52,847 bases of DNA from Candidatus Woesebacteria bacterium RBG_16_42_24 (GTDB lineage Bacteria > Patescibacteriota > Microgenomatia > UBA8517). The stretch covers positions 69,847-122,693 of the forward strand of contig MGFX01000001.1 of NCBI GenBank assembly GCA_001792115.1, written 5' to 3'. This document shows positions 9,279-18,460 of the stretch, piece by piece. The notes below the pieces were generated by a model. That model searched no databases, was not told the origin of the DNA, and saw only the letters and a list, made by a program, of their open reading frames with translations. The translations under genes were made by a program, and so were the position numbers. Each line of letters begins with the position of its first letter. Positions within the stretch are counted from its first letter, which is position 1.

Positions 9279-9611
9279 TTAGGTTTTCTTAACGAAATTT
9301 CTGGCCAGTTTGCCAAAGAATGGCACTTCCCACTCTTGTCCTTGCCAGGCTTTATAAATAAGTAGAAGCCAAAGCACAAAACCCAGAATTCCCACTATTG
9401 GAACTAGAAATATTAGAACTATAGTGAATCCCAGTATCCATTGAATGATAAAAAGTCCCACAAAGGTAACTATCGACTGCATAGCGTGGAAGCGTACAAA
9501 AGAGTCTTTCTCAATAATAAGAAAGATTACTCCCGTTACGGGACCCAATACATAAGAGAGTGCTCCAGCTGTTTCTTTTTTTAAACCTGTTCCTCCTCCT
9601 TCTCCTTGCAT
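9279..9611 (-). CDS. DUF4870-like small membrane protein
   Basis: MQGEGGGTGLKKETAGALSYVLGPVTGVIFLIIEKDSFVRFHAMQSI; GGAGGTGATAAATATG gives a strong SD for the internal start. Confidence 0.75.
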   Translation of the reverse strand: MQGEGGGTGLKKETAGALSYVLGPVTGVIFLIIEKDSFVRFHAMQSIVTFVGLFIIQWILGFTIVLIFLVPIVGILGFVLWLLLIYKAWQGQEWEVPFFGKLARNFVKKT

Positions 9612-9646
9612 ATTTATCACCTCCAGTACTACTTCAATCTTTTCAA

Positions 9647-9673
9647 AAAAGAGCCCCCTGGTCAATAGGATTT
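9647..9673 (-). pseudogene. orphan copy of the EndoQ-like gene 3' end
   Basis: Minus-strand ..PIDQGALF*; matches TIDQGTLF* end at 11670-11696 with 3 nt differences in ~27. Confidence 0.6.
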
Positions 9674-10918
9674 GATTGAGGAACCTAAAATAAACCAAAA
9701 AATTAATTCTTCTGCAATAGAGATGACGTTTGTTTGGGAGTGAAATACAAAAAGTACGAGTGAAAGAAGAAGAATTTTCGAAAAATCGCCCCTTCTTTTG
9801 AAGAGGTTTGCAAATCCCCTGCTCAAAATAAATAGATATGATACAAGGCCAAAAAATCCGGTTGTAACCAAAATTTCCAACAAGTGTGAGTGTCCCTTGT
9901 CAACATATACGTCATTTTCAAAATGAACCGGCCAATCTACCGATTCGAAGGCATAGTCATAATTTGCCCACCCCCAACCTAAAATCGGTTTTTGAATAAG
10001 CGCCTTAAGGCCTTTAACTATTATCCTGGATCTGTCCTCCGCTATAATAAGGGTCGGGTTTTCGTATCTCACTTCCTTAAGAGCCTTATTCTCATTAATA
10101 ACGTAAAGCAAGCAGGCTAAAAGGAAAAAAATAACCAGTGAAATCACCTTTAATAGTTTTGCCTTCTTTGCGATCAATCCTGCCCATAAGATAAAAAATA
10201 ATATTAAACCCAAGACTCCTCCCCAGCTTCTAGTCAAAAGGGTAGCTGCTATTTGGACAACTAGCGCAATAATCAAAAATATTCTTGCCTTTTTCGAAGA
10301 AGTTGAATAAAAAAAGTAGAGAGTAAAAGGTAATGTAACCAAAAGGTAGCCTGCCAAAAAAACTGGCTGGCCAAATGTCGAGCCTATTACGCCTTGAAAA
10401 TTAAGGAGAGATTGGTGCCCAAGAATATAAAAACGAAAATTAAGATAGAGGGTAAGAATGCTCTCTAAAAAAGACCCCAAGAAAATGCCGAGCGCGATAA
10501 ATTTTATGTCTAACTTATTAATATAAAGGCCGACGATAAAAAAGAGTGCAATTAGGTGTCCAAGCGTGACAAGTCCGTCCAGCCTATATAAATTACCCCA
10601 TAGACTTTTTATCAAGTCTGCCCCTAAAAGAGACGAAAAAGCTGCAAGCACAAAAAAAAATAAAACTATTAAAATTAATGTGGCATCAATTTTTTGGGCT
10701 TTTCGTAACCTAAAAAAGGATGAAATTGACACAAAAGCCATAATGTCTATCCATCCAATCACAAACCATACCCGAGGAATTTCGTAGGGGATTTGTGCTT
10801 TTGGCCAAAAAACGAAGGGTAAAATAATAAATCCCAAACCCGCCAGGAGTCCTAAAAGGGATCTTCTTTTGACTCTACCAATTGCAAATGGTATTATCCC
10901 ATAACTAGATTTGATCAT
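9662..10918 (-). CDS. O-antigen ligase-like (Wzy_C) membrane protein
   Basis: About ten TM segments, WGNLYRLDGLVTLGH, GWGWANYDYAFE..., DKGHSHLLEILVTTGFFGLVSYL. Confidence 0.8.
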   Translation of the reverse strand: MIKSSYGIIPFAIGRVKRRSLLGLLAGLGFIILPFVFWPKAQIPYEIPRVWFVIGWIDIMAFVSISSFFRLRKAQKIDATLILIVLFFFVLAAFSSLLGADLIKSLWGNLYRLDGLVTLGHLIALFFIVGLYINKLDIKFIALGIFLGSFLESILTLYLNFRFYILGHQSLLNFQGVIGSTFGQPVFLAGYLLVTLPFTLYFFYSTSSKKARIFLIIALVVQIAATLLTRSWGGVLGLILFFILWAGLIAKKAKLLKVISLVIFFLLACLLYVINENKALKEVRYENPTLIIAEDRSRIIVKGLKALIQKPILGWGWANYDYAFESVDWPVHFENDVYVDKGHSHLLEILVTTGFFGLVSYLFILSRGFANLFKRRGDFSKILLLSLVLFVFHSQTNVISIAEELIFWFILGSSIKSY

Positions 10919-10952
10919 AGCATATTGATTAGCTGATCCAAGTCATTCTACA

Positions 10953-11663
10953 ATGGAAACTGTGGCGCTACCAAGCTTCATTTTTAAGCCTTTTTCAGGC
11001 CTCAAGGAGTCGTTGTCTAAGTGGAAATATCTTTCTTTTGCCCAAAAGGTTTCCCTCGGATATCTTTTGGTTCTACTTGTTAGCTTGCCTCTTCTAATTA
11101 CAACTATGGCCGGAGGAGCAATTTATTTTCGCTCCCGGGCTTATTCTCCACCCGCTACTCCCCCAACCCCGCCCAACCCATCTCCTACTCCAGTACCTTC
11201 TACACTAGTAAACGGGTCATTTGAGAATGATAGCGATAACAATAACCTTCCCGACGGATGGAGTGTTCTAAATACGGGAGCCGATGATGGCAGGTTCCTC
11301 TATCCCGAAGCTCCTGACGGGACCTATGTGGTTAAATTCACACCGGTTAGGAGGGTTGGCTTCAAAACGATATACCAGCAAAAGAATATTAGCGGCTCTT
11401 CCCAAGATGTATGGAACTTTAGATTATGGACGAAAACTGAGATGACGGATCCCAGGGGAAAAGTCAGGGTAAGAATTACATTTAGAAATTCCAGAAATAA
11501 TATATCCCAGACTGTTAATTATGATTTACAAAAAACCAATATCGGAACTTACCAATCAGGAACTCTAACGGCACCTCAAGCTTATAACCAAGTTATATTT
11601 TACATCCAGAGTTCGATATCCCAAGGAGAGGTCTTCCTAGACGACGTAGTTTTGTATAGATAG
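10953..11663 (+). CDS. membrane-anchored protein with carbohydrate-binding-like beta domain
   Basis: One TM, Pro-rich linker, LVNGSFENDSDNNNLPDGWSV...YVVKFTP...GEVFLDDVVLY pattern. Confidence 0.6.
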   Translation: METVALPSFIFKPFSGLKESLSKWKYLSFAQKVSLGYLLVLLVSLPLLITTMAGGAIYFRSRAYSPPATPPTPPNPSPTPVPSTLVNGSFENDSDNNNLPDGWSVLNTGADDGRFLYPEAPDGTYVVKFTPVRRVGFKTIYQQKNISGSSQDVWNFRLWTKTEMTDPRGKVRVRITFRNSRNNISQTVNYDLQKTNIGTYQSGTLTAPQAYNQVIFYIQSSISQGEVFLDDVVLYR

Positions 11664-11669
11664 CGCCCC

Positions 11670-12980
11670 TCAAAAAAGAGTCCCTTGGTCAATAGTATCC
11701 TTCTTGTCCTCCGAACCTTTAGCGTAAGAAGGCCAAATTTTTACTTTTCCAAAAACCCCATCGTACCCGGGCTCTATAACAATGTCTCCTGAGCGGACCT
11801 TCGAGATTCCTTCGGCAACCCTGACCCCTACCAACTTCTCAATTTCGCCAACTGATGTCGCGAGGAGAACCCCAAACTCGCTACCAAATGTCCCAACCAG
11901 CTGTTCGTAGACGTTTACGACTTTTTGACTACTAACTCCTGACTCAACCGCTTCTGCCAAAATCTCAAGAAGGGGCACCATCATAATATAAGGAGGCTTT
12001 GTCCCCTCTTTATGTTTGATCCAGCGAACTCCAAATTTATCGGTTTCGCTTTCAGTTTCTGGCTCCTGCCTCCCAAGTTCCTCTACTCTACTCATAACCC
12101 CCACGGTCAAATTTTTTCCACAAACCGGACAAACTGTTCCCAATTTCCTAGCGTCATTTGGAGAATAAACGACTTTGCAGTTTCTATGACCCGTATAGTG
12201 ATATTTTCCCTCCTCCGGGTAAAACTCAATTGTGTAGGAAATATTGGCCCCTTCCTCTCCCCAGACTGCCTTCCTGACTCCCTCAAAAGAAATCTCAGGC
12301 ATATCAAAGACAGTCGCCTCTCTTCCCAGTTTCGCCGGGGAATGGGCATCTGAAAAGGAAACTATTCTCTTGCCAGTTAATTCCCCTATCCTCCAATTCA
12401 TAGCCGGGTCACTCGATAAGCCAGTTTCTATTGCTGGTATAAATTTTTCCGATTCCCCAAATGCCTCCGATAAAGAATCGTAGCCCCCATTTGCCCCATA
12501 AAATCCGAACCAAGGCGTCCAAACATGGGCAGGAATGACTAGTGCTTTGGAGTTAACGGCCAATGCAGTTTCCACAATCTGGGATAAGGTTAACCCCACA
12601 ATAGGTCTTCCATCGGAAAAAAGATTGGCCCCCATCGAGGTTAAATTCTGATTAAACTTCGTAACGTCGGCAAAAGTTGGCAGGTAAACCAAAATATGGA
12701 TTCTCCTTCCACGCCCCAAATGGGTGTAAATACAGGAAATCTCGGTGGATAGAAGAAAACGAGTCTTAAAATTAGAATCCCGAAATTTATAAACCCCTTC
12801 CCCCGCCTCTTCAAGAAGTGAAGTTAGTTCCCTTAGCCACATCGGATGGGTAAAATCCCCGGTTCCTACCAAATCTATGCCCTTTTTATCTGCCCAGGCG
12901 GCAATTGTGGGAATAACCATCTGAGAGGATACTGCCCGGGCATATTTTGAGTGCACCTCCAAATCAGCAACCACCTTCAT
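11670..12980 (-). CDS. PHP-domain endonuclease Q-like protein
   Basis: ADLEVHSKYARAVSSQM, GTGDFTHPMWLREL, SDAHSPAKLGRE, C4 zinc site CK..CPVCG; C-terminal IDQGTLF. Confidence 0.85.
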   Translation of the reverse strand: MKVVADLEVHSKYARAVSSQMVIPTIAAWADKKGIDLVGTGDFTHPMWLRELTSLLEEAGEGVYKFRDSNFKTRFLLSTEISCIYTHLGRGRRIHILVYLPTFADVTKFNQNLTSMGANLFSDGRPIVGLTLSQIVETALAVNSKALVIPAHVWTPWFGFYGANGGYDSLSEAFGESEKFIPAIETGLSSDPAMNWRIGELTGKRIVSFSDAHSPAKLGREATVFDMPEISFEGVRKAVWGEEGANISYTIEFYPEEGKYHYTGHRNCKVVYSPNDARKLGTVCPVCGKNLTVGVMSRVEELGRQEPETESETDKFGVRWIKHKEGTKPPYIMMVPLLEILAEAVESGVSSQKVVNVYEQLVGTFGSEFGVLLATSVGEIEKLVGVRVAEGISKVRSGDIVIEPGYDGVFGKVKIWPSYAKGSEDKKDTIDQGTLF

Positions 12981-12998
12981 GGTGCAAGGATTATACTC

Positions 12999-13976
12999 TT
13001 ACAAGAATTCGACTACAACGAAAATAGAATAAATAATTAGAAGCGAGAAAGCTTCCCACCTCTCAAGTCTTAATTTTGAGCGGATAAAGAACCAGAAAAT
13101 AAGAAAAATTACTATGAAAGCCGCTGCGGCCACCGCAGTCTTCTCAACCGCAACAATTTGGATGGGATAAATTAGAGAGGTTACACCCAGAATAAGTGTC
13201 GAGTTGGCAATGATTGAACCCAGAAGATTGCCGAAATACATTGAAGGCTCGCGGTCCTCCAAACTCCTAAAGGAAAATGCCAGCTCCGGAAGGGTCGTTC
13301 CAATAGAAATAATTATTAATCCGACGAGAAAAATAGGAATATCAGCGGCTTGAGCCAACTCTTTGGCAATTTTTACTATTATATCGGCGGACAGAAGAAG
13401 AAGTATTATCCCCAGAAAGAACTTCCCCCACTCCTTGGTATAGTTTACTTCAATATGGACATTCATGAATTTCCTTACAAATCTTAGGAAAAAGCCGTCC
13501 TTTCTTATCTGATTGGCTATCTCAAGAAATCGAATCTTAAAAAATGAAGTCGCGTAGCCAAAGTAAGTAAATAATAAAATCAGTCCATCTACCCTCGAAA
13601 GCCTTCCATCAAGCGCAAGAATTAATGGAAAAATTCCGGCAATTGCAGCAATAGCCACCTCTTTTCTGATAAATTCGCCGTGCACATTGACTCTGCCTAC
13701 AATGAAAGCCGATAAACCTGCAACCAGGGAAATATTAGCGATATTAGCACCCAATACGTTCCCGAAAGATAAATGGGGGGCTTCCTCAAGGGCAGACGTT
13801 ATTCCAACGAAAAGCTCCGGAAAACTCGTTGCAGCCGCAAGGAGTATTGAAGACAAAACAAATACCTTGGTATGGGTTGTACTAGATAGACGCCTAAGGG
13901 AAACAACCACCATGTCGGCCGACTTAATCAAAAGAAAAGTGAAGATGAGTAGTAAAATTATTAATCCTGGAATCAT
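12999..13976 (-). CDS. Ca2+/Na+ (cation) antiporter, NCX/YrbG-like
   Basis: Two repeats: AAATSFPELFVG..GNVLGANIANISLV and SIGTTLPELAFS..GNLLGSIIANSTLI. Confidence 0.9.
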   Translation of the reverse strand: MIPGLIILLLIFTFLLIKSADMVVVSLRRLSSTTHTKVFVLSSILLAAATSFPELFVGITSALEEAPHLSFGNVLGANIANISLVAGLSAFIVGRVNVHGEFIRKEVAIAAIAGIFPLILALDGRLSRVDGLILLFTYFGYATSFFKIRFLEIANQIRKDGFFLRFVRKFMNVHIEVNYTKEWGKFFLGIILLLLSADIIVKIAKELAQAADIPIFLVGLIIISIGTTLPELAFSFRSLEDREPSMYFGNLLGSIIANSTLILGVTSLIYPIQIVAVEKTAVAAAAFIVIFLIFWFFIRSKLRLERWEAFSLLIIYSIFVVVEFL

Positions 13977-16399
13977 TTCTTAGCCCTTCTGAAAATAATT
14001 TTCGATACTTCAACCATTATAAACATAAGTGCCGAAAGACCTAAAGCGACAAGCCAATAACTAAAGGGTAGAGAGCTTACGTCGAAAAACTGACGGGAAA
14101 AAGGAAATATAAAGGGAAAAGCCTGCAACCCAAACCCGGCCAGGACTGCGGCGATAAGCCATTTGTTGTCAAAAATGTTCCCCTTCCAAAAAGGAGTTGT
14201 TAAACTTTTTACCGAAAATACATAGACCAAAGAATTAATTCCAAGAGTGAGAAATGCAACACTTCTTGCCAGTTTTACGTCTCCACTACTTCTCAATACG
14301 TAGGTAAAAAACGCCAAAGCCAAAAGACCCGAAACAAGACTTACAATCCCTATCAATATTTTCATCCAATTGGTAACGACCCTTTCTTTCGGCGGCCTTG
14401 GGGGATCCACCATTATCCCCTTTCTTTTAGGGTCAACTGTAAGGGCGAGTGATGGAAAACCGTCCGAAACTAGATTTATCCAAAGAATTTGAACCGCAGT
14501 AACCGGAAGGGGCAATGAGACAATAATGGCAAAAGTAACGGTTACAATTTCACCAAAAGCGTCTGAAAGCAGATAAAGAATAATTTTTCTTATATTTTCA
14601 AAAATTCCCCTACCTTCCTCAACTGCAGCGACAATTGTGGCAAAATTTGAATCCAAAAGCACCAAATCCGCAGATTCGCGGGCTACGTCGCTCGCGTCCC
14701 CAACAACTATGCCTATATCCGCCTTGTTTATGGCTGGTGCGTCATTTACCCCATCTCCCATCATGGCAACTACTTCACCATTTTTCTTTAAAGCCTCTAC
14801 AATTTTAAGTTTCTGCTCCGGAGTCGTTCTTGCAAAAAGTTTTATGTGTTTAACCGCCTCGGCAAGCTCCGCCACATTGAGTTTCTCGATATCTTCTCCA
14901 AGAAGTTCCTCGGTCTCGGAAATTGACATGCCAATTTCTGTTAGAACCGCTTCAGCGGTATTTGCATAATCTCCGGTTATAACAATTATCTTTATCCCCG
15001 CCTCGTTTGCTTTACTTAAAGCTTCCCTCACCCCAGGTCTAACCGGGTCGGAAAATGAAAGTAAACCTACCCAATTAAGGCCGCCTTTTACATCCTCTTT
15101 ACTTAATCTTTTGTTGCTGGAAGGAACCACCTTTCTGGAAAATCCTATGACCCTTTTACCCTCTTTGGTTAAATCTTCTATTTTCTGCATAACTTTTTCC
15201 CTTTCAGACTCTTTTATCTCCGACCACGAAAGAAGAGAGTCGGGAGCGCCGCTGACGAATATAATATTTTCTCCTTTCTTCCATTTATTTAGGCTGGCAA
15301 AAAAACGCTCTTTTGATGAAAAGGGTATGCTATCGAGCCTCGGGTGCTCCTGAATGTAATCTTTTATATACCCCCGTGCCCACTCGAAAGCAGCAATAAC
15401 CAGCGGGTCATCAAGGTCATTTGCCAATATTGCCTGCTTGGCTAGCTCAACCGTATCCCCAATCACATCCGTTACGGTCATTTTCCCTTGAGTTAAAGTT
15501 CCCGTCTTATCAATGCAAATGGTTGTGGCCCCACCCAAGGTTTCTGCGGACGTCAAATTCCTAACCAGCCCATTTCGCCTTAAAATTCTCTGCATTCCTA
15601 TAGCCAATACTACCGTCAAAGAAACAATTAAACCTTCGGGAATTGCGGAAACCGCCAAGGCTACAGCGGTTTTAAAAATTTCTATTAAAGATTCTCCTGA
15701 GGCTAAACCTATCACAAAAACGAATAGGGTCAAAAATACTACCAAGACAAGCAGCTGTTTACTAAAGCGCCCGATCTGTTTTTTTAGCGGAGTATCCTCA
15801 GAGGTTTCCTGAACCCCCTCGGCAATTTTGCCAATCTGGGTAAGGGCCCCTGTAACTTGAACCTCCATAGCACCTTGCCCAGAGGAAACAACCGTGCCCA
15901 TATAAACCTTCTCATTATTAGCCTTAGAAGCTGGCTGGCTTTCCCCAGTAAGAATGGCTTCATTAATAAACATTCTGTTTACGAAAACGAGCTTTCCGTC
16001 GGCCGGCACCTTCATTCCCTGAGAAAGAACTATAATGTCTCCGGGAACAACCTCGTTAGCGCCCACCTTCTTCCTCTTGCCATCTCTTACTACTTCTGCC
16101 TGGGGTGATACGAGACTTTTTAAGGCTGAAAGCGCTTTTCCGGCCCTCCTTTCCTGAAAAAAACCAAGAATCGTATTAATTATCACAGCCATAGCGATGA
16201 TTACTGCGTCGGAGAAGTGTTTTAGAAAAAAAGTCGCTAAACCTGCAAAAATTAATACGTAAATAAGAGGATTTTTAAGCTGGGATAAAAATATTGAAAT
16301 ATCACTCGGTGGGGGTTTTTCGGGAAGAATATTCGGGCCAAACTTAGAAAGTCTCTTCTCAGCCTCTGCTGTCGTTAATCCAATTTGCTGCGGCAGCAT
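13973..16399 (-). CDS. P-type ATPase, P2A (Ca2+)-like
   Basis: LTTAEAEKRLSKFGPN, TGES, DKTGTLTQGKM, MMGDGVNDAPAI, PEGL. Confidence 0.92.
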   Translation of the reverse strand: MLPQQIGLTTAEAEKRLSKFGPNILPEKPPPSDISIFLSQLKNPLIYVLIFAGLATFFLKHFSDAVIIAMAVIINTILGFFQERRAGKALSALKSLVSPQAEVVRDGKRKKVGANEVVPGDIIVLSQGMKVPADGKLVFVNRMFINEAILTGESQPASKANNEKVYMGTVVSSGQGAMEVQVTGALTQIGKIAEGVQETSEDTPLKKQIGRFSKQLLVLVVFLTLFVFVIGLASGESLIEIFKTAVALAVSAIPEGLIVSLTVVLAIGMQRILRRNGLVRNLTSAETLGGATTICIDKTGTLTQGKMTVTDVIGDTVELAKQAILANDLDDPLVIAAFEWARGYIKDYIQEHPRLDSIPFSSKERFFASLNKWKKGENIIFVSGAPDSLLSWSEIKESEREKVMQKIEDLTKEGKRVIGFSRKVVPSSNKRLSKEDVKGGLNWVGLLSFSDPVRPGVREALSKANEAGIKIIVITGDYANTAEAVLTEIGMSISETEELLGEDIEKLNVAELAEAVKHIKLFARTTPEQKLKIVEALKKNGEVVAMMGDGVNDAPAINKADIGIVVGDASDVARESADLVLLDSNFATIVAAVEEGRGIFENIRKIILYLLSDAFGEIVTVTFAIIVSLPLPVTAVQILWINLVSDGFPSLALTVDPKRKGIMVDPPRPPKERVVTNWMKILIGIVSLVSGLLALAFFTYVLRSSGDVKLARSVAFLTLGINSLVYVFSVKSLTTPFWKGNIFDNKWLIAAVLAGFGLQAFPFIFPFSRQFFDVSSLPFSYWLVALGLSALMFIMVEVSKIIFRRAKK

Positions 16400-16422
16400 A
16401 TTATTAATGCTACCATATGAGC

Positions 16423-18156
16423 CTAAATCTTCTGCATCTTAAAAAGCCCTTCGAGTTCCCTCAGGGTCGTTGTTTGGTCCGGGTTTTTCTCATTCCTAAA
16501 GTTAATAAGGCGAGGGAATCTTAGGGCAAGCCCTGCTGTATGAATTGGGCTCACGGTAATCTCATCGGCCAAAATCTCAACTACCAAAGACGGTTTTGTC
16601 CAGGCATCGGGAACCAAATTTTTATCAACCTCGTACTCACCAGGCATATTGCTAACCTCTAAATACTTGGATCTTTTATCAAGTTCTCTCCACTGCTCAT
16701 CTGTTAACCCCGTTCCAATTTTTGAAGTCGTTTTAAATTTATTCCCGTCTTTAACTCCAACCAAAAAAGCCCCTACCCCAAAACCTACTCTTTTGCCTTT
16801 ACCCCTATTAACTCCCATAACCAAGCAGTCAATCGTGTCTGCCACGCCTGCTCCGGTAGTTTTTTTATATTTAACCCAGTGATAACCCCTGGCTCCAGCT
16901 TTATAGGGAGCGTCGATTTTCTTGATAAGGGCTCCCTCTAACCCTTCGGCAAGGTACTTTTGGATTAAATCGCGGATAACTTTGGCGTCCCCCGTGACCT
17001 CTTGTCTGATTATCTCAACTCCGTCAATTTTAAAAACAGTACTTTCTAAAATCTTTCTCCTTTCACTAAAGGGTAGGGGTAAAAGATTTTTACCGTCTTT
17101 ATAGAGAATGTCGAAAATAAAAAGTTTTAAAGGGAGATTCTTAATGGCTTCGGGAATTCCATATTTTCTCTTCCTCTGGGCGGTCTCCTGGAAGGGCAGG
17201 AATTTGCCGGACTTAGCATCATATGCTATGGCTTCTCCGTCAAAAATCGCCGAGCCGACCTTAATCTTCTTAACCGCTTCTACAATATCTGGAAACATAT
17301 TAGTTGTGTTTTCAAGATTCCTCGAGAATATTACTACTTCGGTTTTGAGTTTTGAGTTTTGAGTTTTGAGTTTATATATATGGACCTGGGCGCGGAAGCC
17401 GTCGTATTTAGGCTCAACAATCACCTTACTTCCAACTTTCTCCAGAATCTTTTCGGCGGATGGAAGCCTCTCGGCAAGCGAAGGCCGAATGGGTGTACCC
17501 GGCTCGGGCAAAACATCTTTGAGGACAAATGTGCCCTTTTGCTTGACTGCTTTAGCGATCTTACCTATATCAACCGTGACGTTAAAAGCAGCCTCAATTC
17601 GGCTTCTCAAGCTTTTGTCCCCTGTTTCCATATATGAAAGTGCATCAAGAATCGTCATGTCGGAAAATCCCAATCGCAGATTTCCAGTAGGAATTCTCGT
17701 TATGAAGCGTACAGAAAGAGAGTCAAGTGAAGACAACAGCTCGGCCGTTTGGGTTATTTTTCGCTCCTGACTCCCCCCACCCTCTTGTCCTGCCATTTCG
17801 AAAAGCGTCTGATAAACATCGAGTACCGAGGCTCCGCCGTCCTTACCGTAGGCATAGCCCTCCGCAACAATTCCCAAATCACCCATTTTCTTAAACTGAT
17901 CTGCAACCGTCTCTAATTTCTGTCCGAATGCCTTGGCAATTATTCGAAGCATCAGTTTTTCCGCAATGTTAAAGTCTATTCCTATATAGGACGGGGCAAG
18001 CTGGCCTGAAACCAAATAAACCACTTTGTCTATTTCTTTTTGGGAAGTTTTTTTAAATAAATCGGCTAAAATCTGTGTGATTTCATTTCGTGAAGAGGTT
18101 TTCTCTAGTTTTTCGAGGTAAGTTGCAAATTCACTAAATTTCATAATAGATTTCAA
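16423..18156 (-). CDS. ATP-dependent DNA ligase (archaeal/type I)
   Basis: EPKYDGFRAQVH nucleotidyltransferase motif, FDGEAIAYD, EGLEGALIKK, WVKYKK; TTG or ATG (18144) start. Confidence 0.92.
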   Translation of the reverse strand: MKSIMKFSEFATYLEKLEKTSSRNEITQILADLFKKTSQKEIDKVVYLVSGQLAPSYIGIDFNIAEKLMLRIIAKAFGQKLETVADQFKKMGDLGIVAEGYAYGKDGGASVLDVYQTLFEMAGQEGGGSQERKITQTAELLSSLDSLSVRFITRIPTGNLRLGFSDMTILDALSYMETGDKSLRSRIEAAFNVTVDIGKIAKAVKQKGTFVLKDVLPEPGTPIRPSLAERLPSAEKILEKVGSKVIVEPKYDGFRAQVHIYKLKTQNSKLKTEVVIFSRNLENTTNMFPDIVEAVKKIKVGSAIFDGEAIAYDAKSGKFLPFQETAQRKRKYGIPEAIKNLPLKLFIFDILYKDGKNLLPLPFSERRKILESTVFKIDGVEIIRQEVTGDAKVIRDLIQKYLAEGLEGALIKKIDAPYKAGARGYHWVKYKKTTGAGVADTIDCLVMGVNRGKGKRVGFGVGAFLVGVKDGNKFKTTSKIGTGLTDEQWRELDKRSKYLEVSNMPGEYEVDKNLVPDAWTKPSLVVEILADEITVSPIHTAGLALRFPRLINFRNEKNPDQTTTLRELEGLFKMQKI

Positions 18157-18250
18157 GGATACCCCGATTTAATCGGGGATGAATTGAACTTAATATATCA
18201 TCCTCCCTCAAGGGAAACCGCAAACTTTTGTTTGTGGAGGATGTTATGCC
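18142..18250 (-). repeat. two-hairpin dispersed element, copy 2
   Basis: GGCATAACATCCTCCACAAACAAAAGTTTGCGG..GAGGGAGGATGATATATTAAGTTCAATTC-(CCCCGAT/ATCGGGG)-TATCCTTGAAATCTATTATGAA. Confidence 0.75.
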
Positions 18251-18256
18251 AACCGA

Positions 18257-18460
18257 TTATACACGCTGTGCAAGGAATGATGAAAAGAAAAAGTAGGCAA
18301 AAATTACGATCCCGATAAATACTAGTCCGAAAAAGATACTTATTATCCCTCCCCCTTCCTCGTGCATTATCTTACTTACCCCGTCTCCGACCAAGGTGAG
18401 CCCAAAAAGGGCGGGTAGGATTAAAATCATATACAAAAATTGCGGGTCGGTTGGTTTCAT
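18257..18460 (-). CDS. small membrane protein
   Basis: 67 aa, two TM segments, 4-nt overlap with fic-like gene. Confidence 0.45.
   Translation of the reverse strand: MKPTDPQFLYMILILPALFGLTLVGDGVSKIMHEEGGGIISIFFGLVFIGIVIFAYFFFSSFLAQRV

Noticed and set aside
9612-9698. N-terminal extension of the DUF4870-like ORF
   Set aside because: Strong SD at the internal ATG; the extension translates the orphan EndoQ 3' end in another frame.
17341-17373. GAGTTTT tandem runs as a CRISPR array
   Set aside because: No unique spacers; short microsatellite words inside coding sequence.
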